Source: an uncultured Bacteroidota bacterium
Lineage (GTDB): Bacteria; Bacteroidota; Bacteroidia; Bacteroidales; 4484-276
Reading direction: 5' to 3'
Length of the DNA stretch: 64,000 nt
NCBI GenBank assembly: GCA_903944895.1
Contig: CAJATL010000125.1
Location: 1 to 64,000, forward strand
Shown: positions 29,172-39,186 of the stretch, one piece after another
How the letters are laid out: every line of letters starts with the position of its first letter
How positions within the stretch are numbered: position 1 is the first letter of the stretch
Made by a program: the position numbers and the translations under genes
Notes under the pieces: generated by a model
The model's input: only the letters and a program-made list of their open reading frames with translations
The model's database searches: none
What the model was told of the DNA's origin: nothing

Positions 29172-32100
29172 GTGATAATCCAAAACAAACGATGCTCTGG
29201 GAAAGTGAAGTTGATTACCAGAGCAAACAAGTGTCAAAAAAAACTATTGTAACGAAAGCCACCAAACAGGCAGTAATACTACCTGAAAAATTGGGGAAAG
29301 CCATTAAACTGCCCGTGCCGGATTTCTCGGACCCCAATCGTAAACTGACCTGCCTTGAAGTGGATTTTCCAATTGCACAGATTAACGCACTTGCTGGCCT
29401 TGAGGCAAGTTCAGGTGCAGCCAAGAAACCTATCTATTCAATGTCCAAATGGTGGGCAAGGAGGCAGTCAAGTGTGTTTCGCTCATTGTTGATCGCAGCT
29501 GCCACAGAAGTGCCGAGTGAAACAAATGAAGCTGCGAAACTTGTGTGGGATCATTACTACTGCAACCATCAGAAAGCCGGGTCTTTTAAGAAATTAAAAG
29601 TACTCGACTGCTTTATGGGTGGCGGTACAACACTTGTTGAAGGTTCACGGTTAGGCATGCAGATGACTGGTGTTGATTTGAATCCTGTTGCCTGGTTTGT
29701 AGTAAAAAACGAATTGGCCTGCAGCGATCCTGAACAGGTAAAAGCGCTTTTTGAGCATATCGAAAAGCAGGTAAAACCACAGATTCAACCATTTTATACC
29801 ACTACATGCCCAAGAGGCCATAAAGGAAAATGGATTGAGGTACAGAGTGGTGAAATAGTAGATATTGATCCGATAGATTTATCCCCTGAACAACGCTCAC
29901 TTTATCGTTGGGAAGGGCCTGAAGTTATCTATACTTTCTGGGCGAAACATGGACCTTGTCAGGCCAAAGGTTGCGGGCATCGCACCCCGATTTTCAGGAC
30001 ACCGCTGATAGCCGAGAAAAACTTATCCACTGATTTTGTCGAGCTCACCTGTCCAAAATGTGCAACAAAGTTTCATGCCGAACTTGGAGAAACCCGTATG
30101 GCACCCGGTGCTGAACGAGTTGTAACAGAAGACAGCCTACCTTTTACTGAGCTAAGTCAGCTTTTTGCTAAACTCTTAAAAGACTATGATAAAGGATCGG
30201 TGAATGATACCATCGAACGTTGTCTGAAACTAAAAGATATATTGATCACTGAAAAAGGACTTTGTTGTCCGGACTGTGGTTCATTTGCAGGAAAAAAAAT
30301 TGCTGATGTTCTTGAAAATCATCATCGTTCTGCTATAAAATCTTCAGATAGAAAAAAGGCAGCATTTAAAATTCAGAAGAAGAAGATACAAATGTTTCTG
30401 CTAATTCATCCAAAATGGATGATTGGAGATTCTGGTTTTAATGGTGACAATGAATTGGGTGGCTGGGCTGGTGCATCTGCGAAGAATTCATCGGAATGGT
30501 TCCTGAACCGTTTCGAGAAACTTAATATCATTGAGGTCCGAAGTAAATCCCTTCCTGAGGAAATTACATTTGCTGACGGAACAAGCATCAAAACCAGTCA
30601 AGGAACCGTGCCACGCCTTGCTCATTTCACTTGTGCAGCCTGTGGTCGTGAAAATAATACACTTGAATCTGTTAGTCCAACTGGTCATACTGCACCAATA
30701 GCAGCATACACTCTCCAATGCCATTGTCCAGTATGTGAATCCGAGGGTTATAATTATGGCGGCCGTTTTTTTAAAACACCGGATAGTAATGATATCATAC
30801 GATTCAATGCAACAGAAACAGAATGGATAAGTCGTTCTGAGGAGGATTTGGCAATGTTTTGGCCTAAAACTGAAATTTTTCGTTACCCTATTGGCACCCC
30901 TACAAATACAAGTATGCTTCAGAATCAGTTTGGTTGGGGTTATACTCATTGGTGGAAAATGTTTAATCCTCGTCAACTTATAGTGCATACGCAACTGCTC
31001 AAGGCCATCACTGAAGCTCCTGAGGATAAGTGGTCTCTCGATGTTCGGGAACAAGCGTTAGGAGCATTTCAGCAATATCTGAGATCTATGTCAATGTTCT
31101 CCTTTTACCATCAAAGGAATGACCAATTAGCTGCAGCACTTTCAAATCCAAATTTCCACCCTAAGAATCTTGTTGTAGAAACATGTGTTTTTAATCAGAT
31201 AGGGAGTGGTAAATGGGGCGCTTATACAGAAGGTGTATTGAATGCTCTTAAATGGGTAAAAGCTCCTTTCGAACCACTTACAGAGGGTAATTCAGCAACA
31301 GTACAAATGGAAGATCCAATAATTCCAGGTAATGAACCCTTTTGTGGCTCTTCCACTGACCTATCAATGCTTGGCAACGACCAATTCGATTTAGTAATAA
31401 CCGATCCACCTTTCGGGAACAACCTTTTCTATGCTGACTTATCCGACTTCTTTTATGTTTGGCTCAGGATACCTTTACAAAAATGGTATGCAGGCCTTGC
31501 TGAATCATCTTATTTTCAATCAGAAAGAACACCTCATAGTTTGGAAGCTATCGATAACCCTGCTGAACATCCAGATGACAGACAAGATTACGAGAAAGAT
31601 ATTTTTATTGAGGCTAAGCACCTTTCCAAAATCCGGTTATTAACTGGAGATGAAGCACTCACCTATAAAGATATGAATCCACTTTACCGCCTTCAACCTT
31701 CCGGCGATTTTTATTGTCAGACCTTGTCTGAAGCGTGGGCAGAGGCAGGTCGCCGCCTTAAAGATGGTGGAATTATGGCTTTTACCTTTCATCACAATGA
31801 CGATGAGGTATGGATCGATATTCTTATGGCTCTATTTAATGCGGGATACGTTTTGGTAGCAACTTATCCCATCCGAAGTGATGAAACAAAGGGAGAAGGA
31901 GGTAAACCCGGAACTTTTGGAGCTCAAAAGATCGAGTACGACATCATTCATGTTTGCCGAAAACGCATTATATTGCCAGAACCTGTAAGTTGGGCTCGTA
32001 TGCGCCGGTGGGTTAAAGAGGAAGCCATCCGGCTAAAGGAACTTCTGGAGCACACTCACGGAAAAACTTTACCTGAATCTGATTTACGGGTGATCCTGCG

Positions 32101-32746
32101 TGGCAAATCACTTGAGTTCTATTCAAGACATTATGGACAGGTTTTCAGTGGTGATGGTCAAATACTGGAGGTGAGAGACGCTCTGTTGGGAATTAACCAG
32201 CTTTTGGACGACCTGCTCGAAGATACCGCACAAACAGGTGGCTTACGTCCGCCAGAAAGCGCCGAACCTACAAGCCGGCTTTATTTGCGCCTTTTCAAGC
32301 AACGCATCGGAATGGATCGTGACGAACTTCATAAAACCCTTCGGGGCACCGGAGTTTCACAGGGTGATTTGGAAGCCCGGGGATGGATAAATGTTATTAG
32401 CAGAGAAGTCAATCTTATCCCGATCAGCGAACGTTTTGCCTATTTTACTGAACGTGGCCGAAATCGCAAAGTAATCAAAACCGACCTTGATCAGGCACAT
32501 TTCCTTATTGGTGCAGCATTACCCAATTCCGGTGTTAAAATAGAAGCCGAATTGAATAATCCAAATTTCCGCATTAAGAAGTCAGTAGATGAAATTCTTA
32601 AATGGTATGGAGAAGTAGATCATTCTGCAGCCAATCGTTTGGCTGCAAAAACGGCAGCCCAATTGGTCGAATCATGGCGAAAAAATAAAGGTAAATCTGA
32701 AATAAAACAACTATCACTCTTTGAAATTCTGGAGGAGGCTGAATAA
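29168..32746 (+). CDS. DUF1156/COG1743-type DNA methyltransferase with Zn-ribbons
   Basis: KPIYSMSKWWARRQSSVFRSLLIAA; LDCFMGGGTTLVEGSRLGMQMTGVDLNPVAWFVVKNEL; DLVITDPPFGNNLFYADLSDFFYVWLR; multiple CxxC pairs. Confidence 0.9.
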   Translation: MSDNPKQTMLWESEVDYQSKQVSKKTIVTKATKQAVILPEKLGKAIKLPVPDFSDPNRKLTCLEVDFPIAQINALAGLEASSGAAKKPIYSMSKWWARRQSSVFRSLLIAAATEVPSETNEAAKLVWDHYYCNHQKAGSFKKLKVLDCFMGGGTTLVEGSRLGMQMTGVDLNPVAWFVVKNELACSDPEQVKALFEHIEKQVKPQIQPFYTTTCPRGHKGKWIEVQSGEIVDIDPIDLSPEQRSLYRWEGPEVIYTFWAKHGPCQAKGCGHRTPIFRTPLIAEKNLSTDFVELTCPKCATKFHAELGETRMAPGAERVVTEDSLPFTELSQLFAKLLKDYDKGSVNDTIERCLKLKDILITEKGLCCPDCGSFAGKKIADVLENHHRSAIKSSDRKKAAFKIQKKKIQMFLLIHPKWMIGDSGFNGDNELGGWAGASAKNSSEWFLNRFEKLNIIEVRSKSLPEEITFADGTSIKTSQGTVPRLAHFTCAACGRENNTLESVSPTGHTAPIAAYTLQCHCPVCESEGYNYGGRFFKTPDSNDIIRFNATETEWISRSEEDLAMFWPKTEIFRYPIGTPTNTSMLQNQFGWGYTHWWKMFNPRQLIVHTQLLKAITEAPEDKWSLDVREQALGAFQQYLRSMSMFSFYHQRNDQLAAALSNPNFHPKNLVVETCVFNQIGSGKWGAYTEGVLNALKWVKAPFEPLTEGNSATVQMEDPIIPGNEPFCGSSTDLSMLGNDQFDLVITDPPFGNNLFYADLSDFFYVWLRIPLQKWYAGLAESSYFQSERTPHSLEAIDNPAEHPDDRQDYEKDIFIEAKHLSKIRLLTGDEALTYKDMNPLYRLQPSGDFYCQTLSEAWAEAGRRLKDGGIMAFTFHHNDDEVWIDILMALFNAGYVLVATYPIRSDETKGEGGKPGTFGAQKIEYDIIHVCRKRIILPEPVSWARMRRWVKEEAIRLKELLEHTHGKTLPESDLRVILRGKSLEFYSRHYGQVFSGDGQILEVRDALLGINQLLDDLLEDTAQTGGLRPPESAEPTSRLYLRLFKQRIGMDRDELHKTLRGTGVSQGDLEARGWINVISREVNLIPISERFAYFTERGRNRKVIKTDLDQAHFLIGAALPNSGVKIEAELNNPNFRIKKSVDEILKWYGEVDHSAANRLAAKTAAQLVESWRKNKGKSEIKQLSLFEILEEAE

Positions 32747-33246
32747 TGGAAACAATCTCTAATACCGTATGGCAGAGAAAAGGCTCAAGCGTAGTTTTTG
32801 ATCAAAAGAGCCTCAGTCCATTCATTGCAGATGAATCAGTTATCTCGTTAAGGCAAATACTTTCCTGGAGAAACAAGCTCCCCATAACACCGCCAGGTTC
32901 AGGTAAAACAATTCTCATTTCAGGGCTCGAGACAATTATCGAAACCATGGAGGTACAGGATGCAGAAGAATTTCTTTCACATCGGATTCGTCCGCTTATA
33001 ATTGATATTCAGAATCGTTGGAGTAATTGTGGAATAGTATTCGGTTTTTCTGCTCATAGCAATGCTTTCAGGGAAACTGCCCTGGAGGAAGAAGTTTTGT
33101 TCCATCGCAGGGATCAAAAGCAAATAAGATTGTCCAAAGGGCTGTGGGATGGAAGCGCCACAATCAACATGAAGCGCATTGTTCGTGAAGGAGACAAACC
33201 AGAATCAGAGGTAATTATAGGATACTATGTCGCCCGAATCTCTTAA
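32746..33246 (+). CDS. small unknown protein in BREX-like operon (166 aa)
   Basis: 1-nt overlap upstream and 20-nt overlap downstream; contains a P-loop-like string ITPPGSGKTILISGL. Confidence 0.75.
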   Translation: METISNTVWQRKGSSVVFDQKSLSPFIADESVISLRQILSWRNKLPITPPGSGKTILISGLETIIETMEVQDAEEFLSHRIRPLIIDIQNRWSNCGIVFGFSAHSNAFRETALEEEVLFHRRDQKQIRLSKGLWDGSATINMKRIVREGDKPESEVIIGYYVARIS

Positions 33247-36019
33247 TATCAAACCTGGTCTTAAAGTAAATCATCCCGAGCTTGGTGAAGGTATAGTGGC
33301 CGGCATTGAGCATAAGGGATACGTAACCGTATTTTTCCGCAGTGTTGGCGAGCGCCAGGTTCCCGTTGATTCTTTACACGTTAAAACGGATGCTTTTGAT
33401 CAGATTGTTCAGGGTATGGTACCTGCAACTCCGGAAGGAATTGACCGCATCTGGCTTTCTATCGAAGCTGAAGAAATTCCATTAATGGAAAGTGCTGCCA
33501 TTTTAACCTCAGCAAAAGTTGATCTTTTACCTCACCAGGTTGTACTTGTTCACCGTATTGCAAATGCCCGCCCCAAAAGGTTTCTGATTGCTGATGAGGT
33601 AGGTCTCGGAAAAACCATTGAAGCAGCACTAATTCTCAGGGAATTGGTATCAAGAGGTGAATTACAAAGAGCGCTTATGATTGTACCAGCAGGTTTGGTG
33701 GAAAACTGGCGCAGGGAGCTGAATGATGTGTTTAATCTTGATTTTGAGGTTTTCGGAAGTGAAGGAGATGTTACCGACCGTAAATCCAATGCATTTGCAA
33801 AACATGATCGGTTGATAGCATCAGTTGATACCTTGAAGCGCACAGTTAGAATAAAAAATATACTCGATGCACCCCCCTGGGATCTTGTTGTTTTTGATGA
33901 AGCTCATCACCTTAGTGTTTACCGGAATGGCAACAAAGTAAAAAAAACGGAGAACTTTAAACTTGCTGAGGCTATTCGTGATCATTGTCGCGATTTGATC
34001 ATGATGTCTGCAACACCGCATCAGGGCGATCATTTCAGGTTCTGGGGATTAATAAACCTGTTAAATCCAAACCTATTTGAAGACTATGGTGATATGCTCA
34101 ATAACCGGCACCGTTTAAATGCGGTTGTAATCCGCCGTACCAAAGCAGATGCGTGTGCACAGGACGGCAGTCCGCTTTTTCTTCGCCGTGTCGTTCATAC
34201 CGAAAGCTTTAACCTTTCAGAAAAAGAAAAGGTTTTTTATACCGCATTACTCGATTACCTTCGAGATGGTTACAACCTTGCTGCACAACAAGGAAGTAAA
34301 GGACGTGGTCTTGGTTTTGTAATGACCATTTTTCAAAAGATTGCTGCAAGTAGTTTTGCTGCGATTTATATGACATTGAGACGACGTTTACTGATGCTAT
34401 CTATTCAGGAAGGAATTGTCCGTGATGAAATGCTGGATGTAGATGGTCGAAATCAGGTTCTTAATGAATCCAGACAAATTATTCATGAAATGTATTCGAT
34501 TGGTTACGATCCAATTGGGAATGCACAGGCAGATCAAATTTTAGCTGACACGAAATACATTCTCCTCAAAAAACGCGGTGAAGCACAAGCATTTGTAACA
34601 TCTGCCGATAATTATTCTGATTCAGAATATGCCGCTGATGCCGGTGCAGAATCTGCTACTATGCTTGTGTCTGTTGCTTTACCAGAAGAGCGACAACGAA
34701 TAATGGATTTATTGACCCAATTTCCGGTTGGTATTGAGTCTAAAACGAATGTACTTGTCAAGGCACTCCAACAGATCTGGCAACATAATCCTGACGAGAA
34801 AATTGTTGTTTTCGCAACCTATCTTGGGACAGTAGAGGCTATCAAGCTGCAACTCGATACTGTGTTTCCCGGCAAAGGGGTTGATGTTTTAAAAGGGGGC
34901 GATCACGGGGCCAAAACCGCTTCCCAAAAAAGGTTTAAACGCAAGGATGGGCCTAAAATCCTGGTATGCACAGCCGCCGGTCGCGAAGGAATAAATCTAC
35001 AATTTGCCAGGGTGCTTTTCAACTATGATTTGCCATGGAATCCAATGGATCTTGAACAACGGATTGGACGCATCCATCGTTATGGACAGGTATCAGCAGC
35101 TCAGGTTTATAATCTCGTTGCAGCAGATACAATCGAAGGTAAAATATTTCTGCTGCTTGAAGAGAAACTGATCGATATCGCAAAAACACTCGGTAAATTA
35201 GATGAACATGGACAGATTGCTGAAGATCTCAGAACCCAGGTATTAGGTCAGCTCAGTAGTGCATTAAGCTACGACAGGCTTTATCAGGATGCTGTTAATG
35301 ATCCTACCCTGAAACGAACACGGCAGGAGATTGAAGTAGCCCTGGAAAATGCAAATTTAGCCCGGCAAGTTGTGTTTGAGCTTTTTCAGGATTTGGATCG
35401 GTTTAACCTTGGGGATTATCAGAAATTTGATGACAACGGTCGTGGTATGTTACGTTTAGTAAACTTTGTCGGAAAAGCTGCCTCACGATCAGGCTCAGTG
35501 TTTAAAAAACAAAATGAAGTTATTTGGGAGTTGACATTAAAAAATGGATTTTCCTTTTTATTTACTACAGATCGTGATCTTGCCTTACAAGAAGAAAAAT
35601 TGCAACTTCTTGGGCTCGAGCATCCCGTAATTCACCAAATGCTCAGTCGTTACATTGAAACTGAAAATGGTTTTCGTGCCATTGCCGGTAAAATTAGTGG
35701 TGTTAACGGAAGTGGATTGCTTACAATCTGGAAAGTAAATGTTCAGGGCAAAGACAGCCAGACCAACCTTAACATAGTCAAAATCGGACTGAGTGAAGAT
35801 GGGTCACGCGCTCCATGGCTCGAACGCATTGAGGGAAACCTGTTAAACATGAATTTACCGACCTTAAAAACACCCGACTATTGGAAATCGTATGCAATCA
35901 AAATGAAACAACGACTGTTGGAACTGCTTCATCGGGAATTGATTTACACTGGAAAAATTAATGAAGATATGACCTACCAGGCTACACCTATCGCAATAAT
36001 TGGGATAGAAAATAATTAA
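33227..36019 (+). CDS. SNF2-family helicase (BrxHII/DrmD-like class)
   Basis: DEVGLGKTIEAALILREL, VVFDEAHHLS, MMSATPHQGD, VCTAAGREGINLQFARVLFNYDLPWNPMDLEQRIGRIHRYGQ. Confidence 0.93.
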   Translation: MSPESLNIKPGLKVNHPELGEGIVAGIEHKGYVTVFFRSVGERQVPVDSLHVKTDAFDQIVQGMVPATPEGIDRIWLSIEAEEIPLMESAAILTSAKVDLLPHQVVLVHRIANARPKRFLIADEVGLGKTIEAALILRELVSRGELQRALMIVPAGLVENWRRELNDVFNLDFEVFGSEGDVTDRKSNAFAKHDRLIASVDTLKRTVRIKNILDAPPWDLVVFDEAHHLSVYRNGNKVKKTENFKLAEAIRDHCRDLIMMSATPHQGDHFRFWGLINLLNPNLFEDYGDMLNNRHRLNAVVIRRTKADACAQDGSPLFLRRVVHTESFNLSEKEKVFYTALLDYLRDGYNLAAQQGSKGRGLGFVMTIFQKIAASSFAAIYMTLRRRLLMLSIQEGIVRDEMLDVDGRNQVLNESRQIIHEMYSIGYDPIGNAQADQILADTKYILLKKRGEAQAFVTSADNYSDSEYAADAGAESATMLVSVALPEERQRIMDLLTQFPVGIESKTNVLVKALQQIWQHNPDEKIVVFATYLGTVEAIKLQLDTVFPGKGVDVLKGGDHGAKTASQKRFKRKDGPKILVCTAAGREGINLQFARVLFNYDLPWNPMDLEQRIGRIHRYGQVSAAQVYNLVAADTIEGKIFLLLEEKLIDIAKTLGKLDEHGQIAEDLRTQVLGQLSSALSYDRLYQDAVNDPTLKRTRQEIEVALENANLARQVVFELFQDLDRFNLGDYQKFDDNGRGMLRLVNFVGKAASRSGSVFKKQNEVIWELTLKNGFSFLFTTDRDLALQEEKLQLLGLEHPVIHQMLSRYIETENGFRAIAGKISGVNGSGLLTIWKVNVQGKDSQTNLNIVKIGLSEDGSRAPWLERIEGNLLNMNLPTLKTPDYWKSYAIKMKQRLLELLHRELIYTGKINEDMTYQATPIAIIGIENN

Positions 36020-36205
36020 TGCACTTATTATTGTGGCATTTAGCAAGGAATAACCAGCTGGATACCAAAGTAATATGATATTTATCAAATAACGCTGAAG
36101 GAGAGCTTTGTTGAAGCTTGCGGGGATGTGGTTTTGGAGGGTCAAGCTTTTTAGAAATTAGCCAAATTATTAAAATGATTATCAAATTAAAACCAAAAGA
36201 ACAAC

Positions 36206-39184
36206 ATGAGTTTTGACAAGAAAAAAGTTCATACAGGCAAAGTAATTTACTGGAATTTTACTTATGGTTTTATTGAATGCCCGGAATTTGAAAAAAGTAT
36301 TTTTTTTCATTCAAGTAATCTATCCAATGACCTTAGGGATCGTTTAAAACTACTTGATATATTAACATTTACGGTATCAGAAAGTACATCAGAAAAACAC
36401 AGAGGTGGCTTAAAAGCGCACAACCTTAATTTTATGAGTCATGGAAATCTTAAGGAATATCAGTGTAAAATTGGAACTATTTACAATTGGAACGAAAAAT
36501 TTGGTTTTATAGATTACCCAACAACAGGTAAACAGATTTTTTTGTTTCATACAAGGCTTGTTTATTCCAAAAAGGTTAAAAACGGCCAATTAGTTGTATT
36601 TAACCCGGTTAAATCCAAAAATGACCAAACTCAACTATTTGCCTTCTTTGCCTATCCAATAACTTTTGAAAAAGATTTAACATTTCTTAATCAGCAATAC
36701 AGTGATTTTCAAATTCCTGCCCTAAAGGATTACATCAATCAAGTTTCAAATGAAAACAAAGAATTATCAATTTCTGAAAAATTTGGTTTGGAATTGATTA
36801 ATTCAGGTTTTGTTAATAATACTGAGGAATACATTTCCTTAATAAAGCTAATTAATAAATACAAAACACAGTATACTTTCAAGCCTGATTTTGATACGCT
36901 TAAAGCTTATGTTGCAGAGCCGTACTTAATTCAACTCTGGGAGACAGATGTAATAGCTTCTTATGATCTTGAAACAATAAAGGATTATTTTATTAGCTCA
37001 AGTGCTGATGACAAAAGAATTATCGCCACAAAAGTATCTCTGCCTGATAGAGATATTATTTTGGCAAACTATTTCGATTTCTTAGAAAAAAGCAGGAAAA
37101 TTGAATGGCTAAATAATGATACCAAGACTTTATTAAGTATTGTTCATTGTGACAAAGACACCCGTTTACCTGACCTGTACGATAAAATTAAATCAAAGCT
37201 TCTCTCACATTTGAAACCGGTAGAAATTATGGATTTATGGTTACATGAATTCATTGATAACATACCTGACAAATACATTATTGAAAATTTCGATCTGAGC
37301 AATTTTAAAGCAGTTCGATTATTACTTCAAAAAAAAGATGAAAATGGTGAATTTAAACATAAGGACGTTCTTCAAGAAATATTAGAGCAATATCTCCTTG
37401 AAATCGTAACATCAAAAGAATTGGATTTTGAAGCCGAATACCCAAAACTGATCAGATATTTGCAGGTATTTGAAAAAGAATTTAGCGAACGATTTGGTCA
37501 AATAATCAAGCTTTTAAATATATCCTTGACATCGTATCAAAAATTTGTCATTTGGATATTTGGTGTTGATAATAATTTTGATGCATTTGATTATGTCACT
37601 AATAATCAAGATGTAATTAATGACTATTTTAAAATTAAATTCCTCTTACGTTACAAAAACGACAATAAGAATGTTAAGATAGATGGGGTTTTTGACTTAA
37701 TCAAGATTACTCAAAATGCCTTAATAAAATTTGCAGTAACCTATAAATGGAATGGATTACTTTATCCTACTGAAAATTTTGAATACCAGCAAATTAACAG
37801 TTATTTATCAGACATTGACACGTTCAACAAAATTTTTAGCCAAAATCTGGACGTCCCCGAAATTGCGCAGTGCATTTACGAATCAATGGAAAAGTATAAC
37901 GAAATCCATTTAAGGCTTTGGCTTTATGGCCATTTGGATAACACATTTTACAATTTTATAGGTTTCCGAAATAGTTTTAAAAAATTGACATCTGAAGAAC
38001 AAAAATCTTTCAGGGTGAAAGCAATCCGTAATAGTTTAATAGAAATATCAAATGAGGAAATGATGGAAGTCATACCATGTTCCAAATTTGATCTAAATAC
38101 GGATGGCTCAAAAACCTATTTTGCCGTTATGGAGAATTTGTATTTTAGTTTAAGGCATATCAAACTGAGAAAAGAAAATGGTTTGTTTACGGAATTATTT
38201 GATGAGCCATTCTCAAGTTCAGGCTTAAATCGGATTCCATCAAATCATTACTTAAATAAAATTCCTTTTCAAATTATTGTAAATTCAAACACGATAATCA
38301 GTACTTTGGGTTTGGATAAACTGTTTATCACAATTCATACTGGTGAAATCGAAAAAGCATTAGGGGGAGTCATTGATCCTTCAGACGTCGCAACAGTGGA
38401 GCAAAAAAGTGCTTATGTTGAAGATATGCCTTTGCGTAAAAAGATTATTGATTTTTTAAACCAAAACCAGGTTAGTTCCATGATACCCACAATTGTCATT
38501 GAACCTAAAAATCATTTTAGGCGATTAGATTCAAATTCAATCATTGACATCTTTGAAAAGACCGAATTAATTACAATCGAAACAATAGATGGTTTTGGTA
38601 TTGTTTGGGAAAATATTGATTTATCAGGAGATAGAGCAACATATATTTTTAAAACATTGGCAAAAAACCATCATTTGCAGATAGAAAAAATTTCCCATGC
38701 AATTGTTTCTCAGGCTCAATTAAGATCTACCCTATCAAGCACAAAAGATGATGATTTATTACATGTTTTCAAAGACGATCTTGGTTATATTGGTTCATTG
38801 CGCAAACAGCGGGGGAAAAACGATGCCTTTGAAAATTGGTTGAAAAAATTTGAAAAAGTACTAAAGGAACCAATCCCAGAATTGCCATCAGTGGAAGATT
38901 CAGAAAAGCTTAAAGATTGGTCTCCGGAAAATGACCATCATGCCAAAATCACTAAACCAAGACAAAAGAAAATTAATGAAGATAGCCTGGCAACTATTGA
39001 AATGTTTGAGATTGCCATTAAAAATGCAAAAAGTGAACATCAAATAGATGAAGATCTTAGGGCTGAAATTTTAAAAGTACCTCAAGAAGATCCTCAAGAA
39101 GGTAAAATTACCCAAAGGAAATCACTCTTGAATTCGCTTAAATTATTTAATGAATATTTTACTGAAAATTTAAACCTCAATTAA
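36206..39184 (+). CDS. 992-aa protein with two N-terminal cold-shock-like domains and a large uncharacterised C-terminal region
   Basis: CSD-like GKVIYWNFTYGFIECPEFEKSIFFHSSNL and GTIYNWNEKFGFIDYPTTGKQIFLFHTRL; remainder not recognised. Confidence 0.8.
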   Translation: MSFDKKKVHTGKVIYWNFTYGFIECPEFEKSIFFHSSNLSNDLRDRLKLLDILTFTVSESTSEKHRGGLKAHNLNFMSHGNLKEYQCKIGTIYNWNEKFGFIDYPTTGKQIFLFHTRLVYSKKVKNGQLVVFNPVKSKNDQTQLFAFFAYPITFEKDLTFLNQQYSDFQIPALKDYINQVSNENKELSISEKFGLELINSGFVNNTEEYISLIKLINKYKTQYTFKPDFDTLKAYVAEPYLIQLWETDVIASYDLETIKDYFISSSADDKRIIATKVSLPDRDIILANYFDFLEKSRKIEWLNNDTKTLLSIVHCDKDTRLPDLYDKIKSKLLSHLKPVEIMDLWLHEFIDNIPDKYIIENFDLSNFKAVRLLLQKKDENGEFKHKDVLQEILEQYLLEIVTSKELDFEAEYPKLIRYLQVFEKEFSERFGQIIKLLNISLTSYQKFVIWIFGVDNNFDAFDYVTNNQDVINDYFKIKFLLRYKNDNKNVKIDGVFDLIKITQNALIKFAVTYKWNGLLYPTENFEYQQINSYLSDIDTFNKIFSQNLDVPEIAQCIYESMEKYNEIHLRLWLYGHLDNTFYNFIGFRNSFKKLTSEEQKSFRVKAIRNSLIEISNEEMMEVIPCSKFDLNTDGSKTYFAVMENLYFSLRHIKLRKENGLFTELFDEPFSSSGLNRIPSNHYLNKIPFQIIVNSNTIISTLGLDKLFITIHTGEIEKALGGVIDPSDVATVEQKSAYVEDMPLRKKIIDFLNQNQVSSMIPTIVIEPKNHFRRLDSNSIIDIFEKTELITIETIDGFGIVWENIDLSGDRATYIFKTLAKNHHLQIEKISHAIVSQAQLRSTLSSTKDDDLLHVFKDDLGYIGSLRKQRGKNDAFENWLKKFEKVLKEPIPELPSVEDSEKLKDWSPENDHHAKITKPRQKKINEDSLATIEMFEIAIKNAKSEHQIDEDLRAEILKVPQEDPQEGKITQRKSLLNSLKLFNEYFTENLNLN

Positions 39185-39186
39185 TC

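Noticed and set aside
30488-31054. 188-aa minus-strand ORF inside the DUF1156-type methylase gene
   Set aside because: Shadow ORF opposite strongly conserved methylase coding sequence.
36206-39184. PIN-like nuclease domain in the C-terminus of the cold-shock protein
   Set aside because: A stretch around VNSNTIISTLG superficially suggests a nucleotide-binding or PIN-type fold, but no conserved acidic set could be identified by eye.
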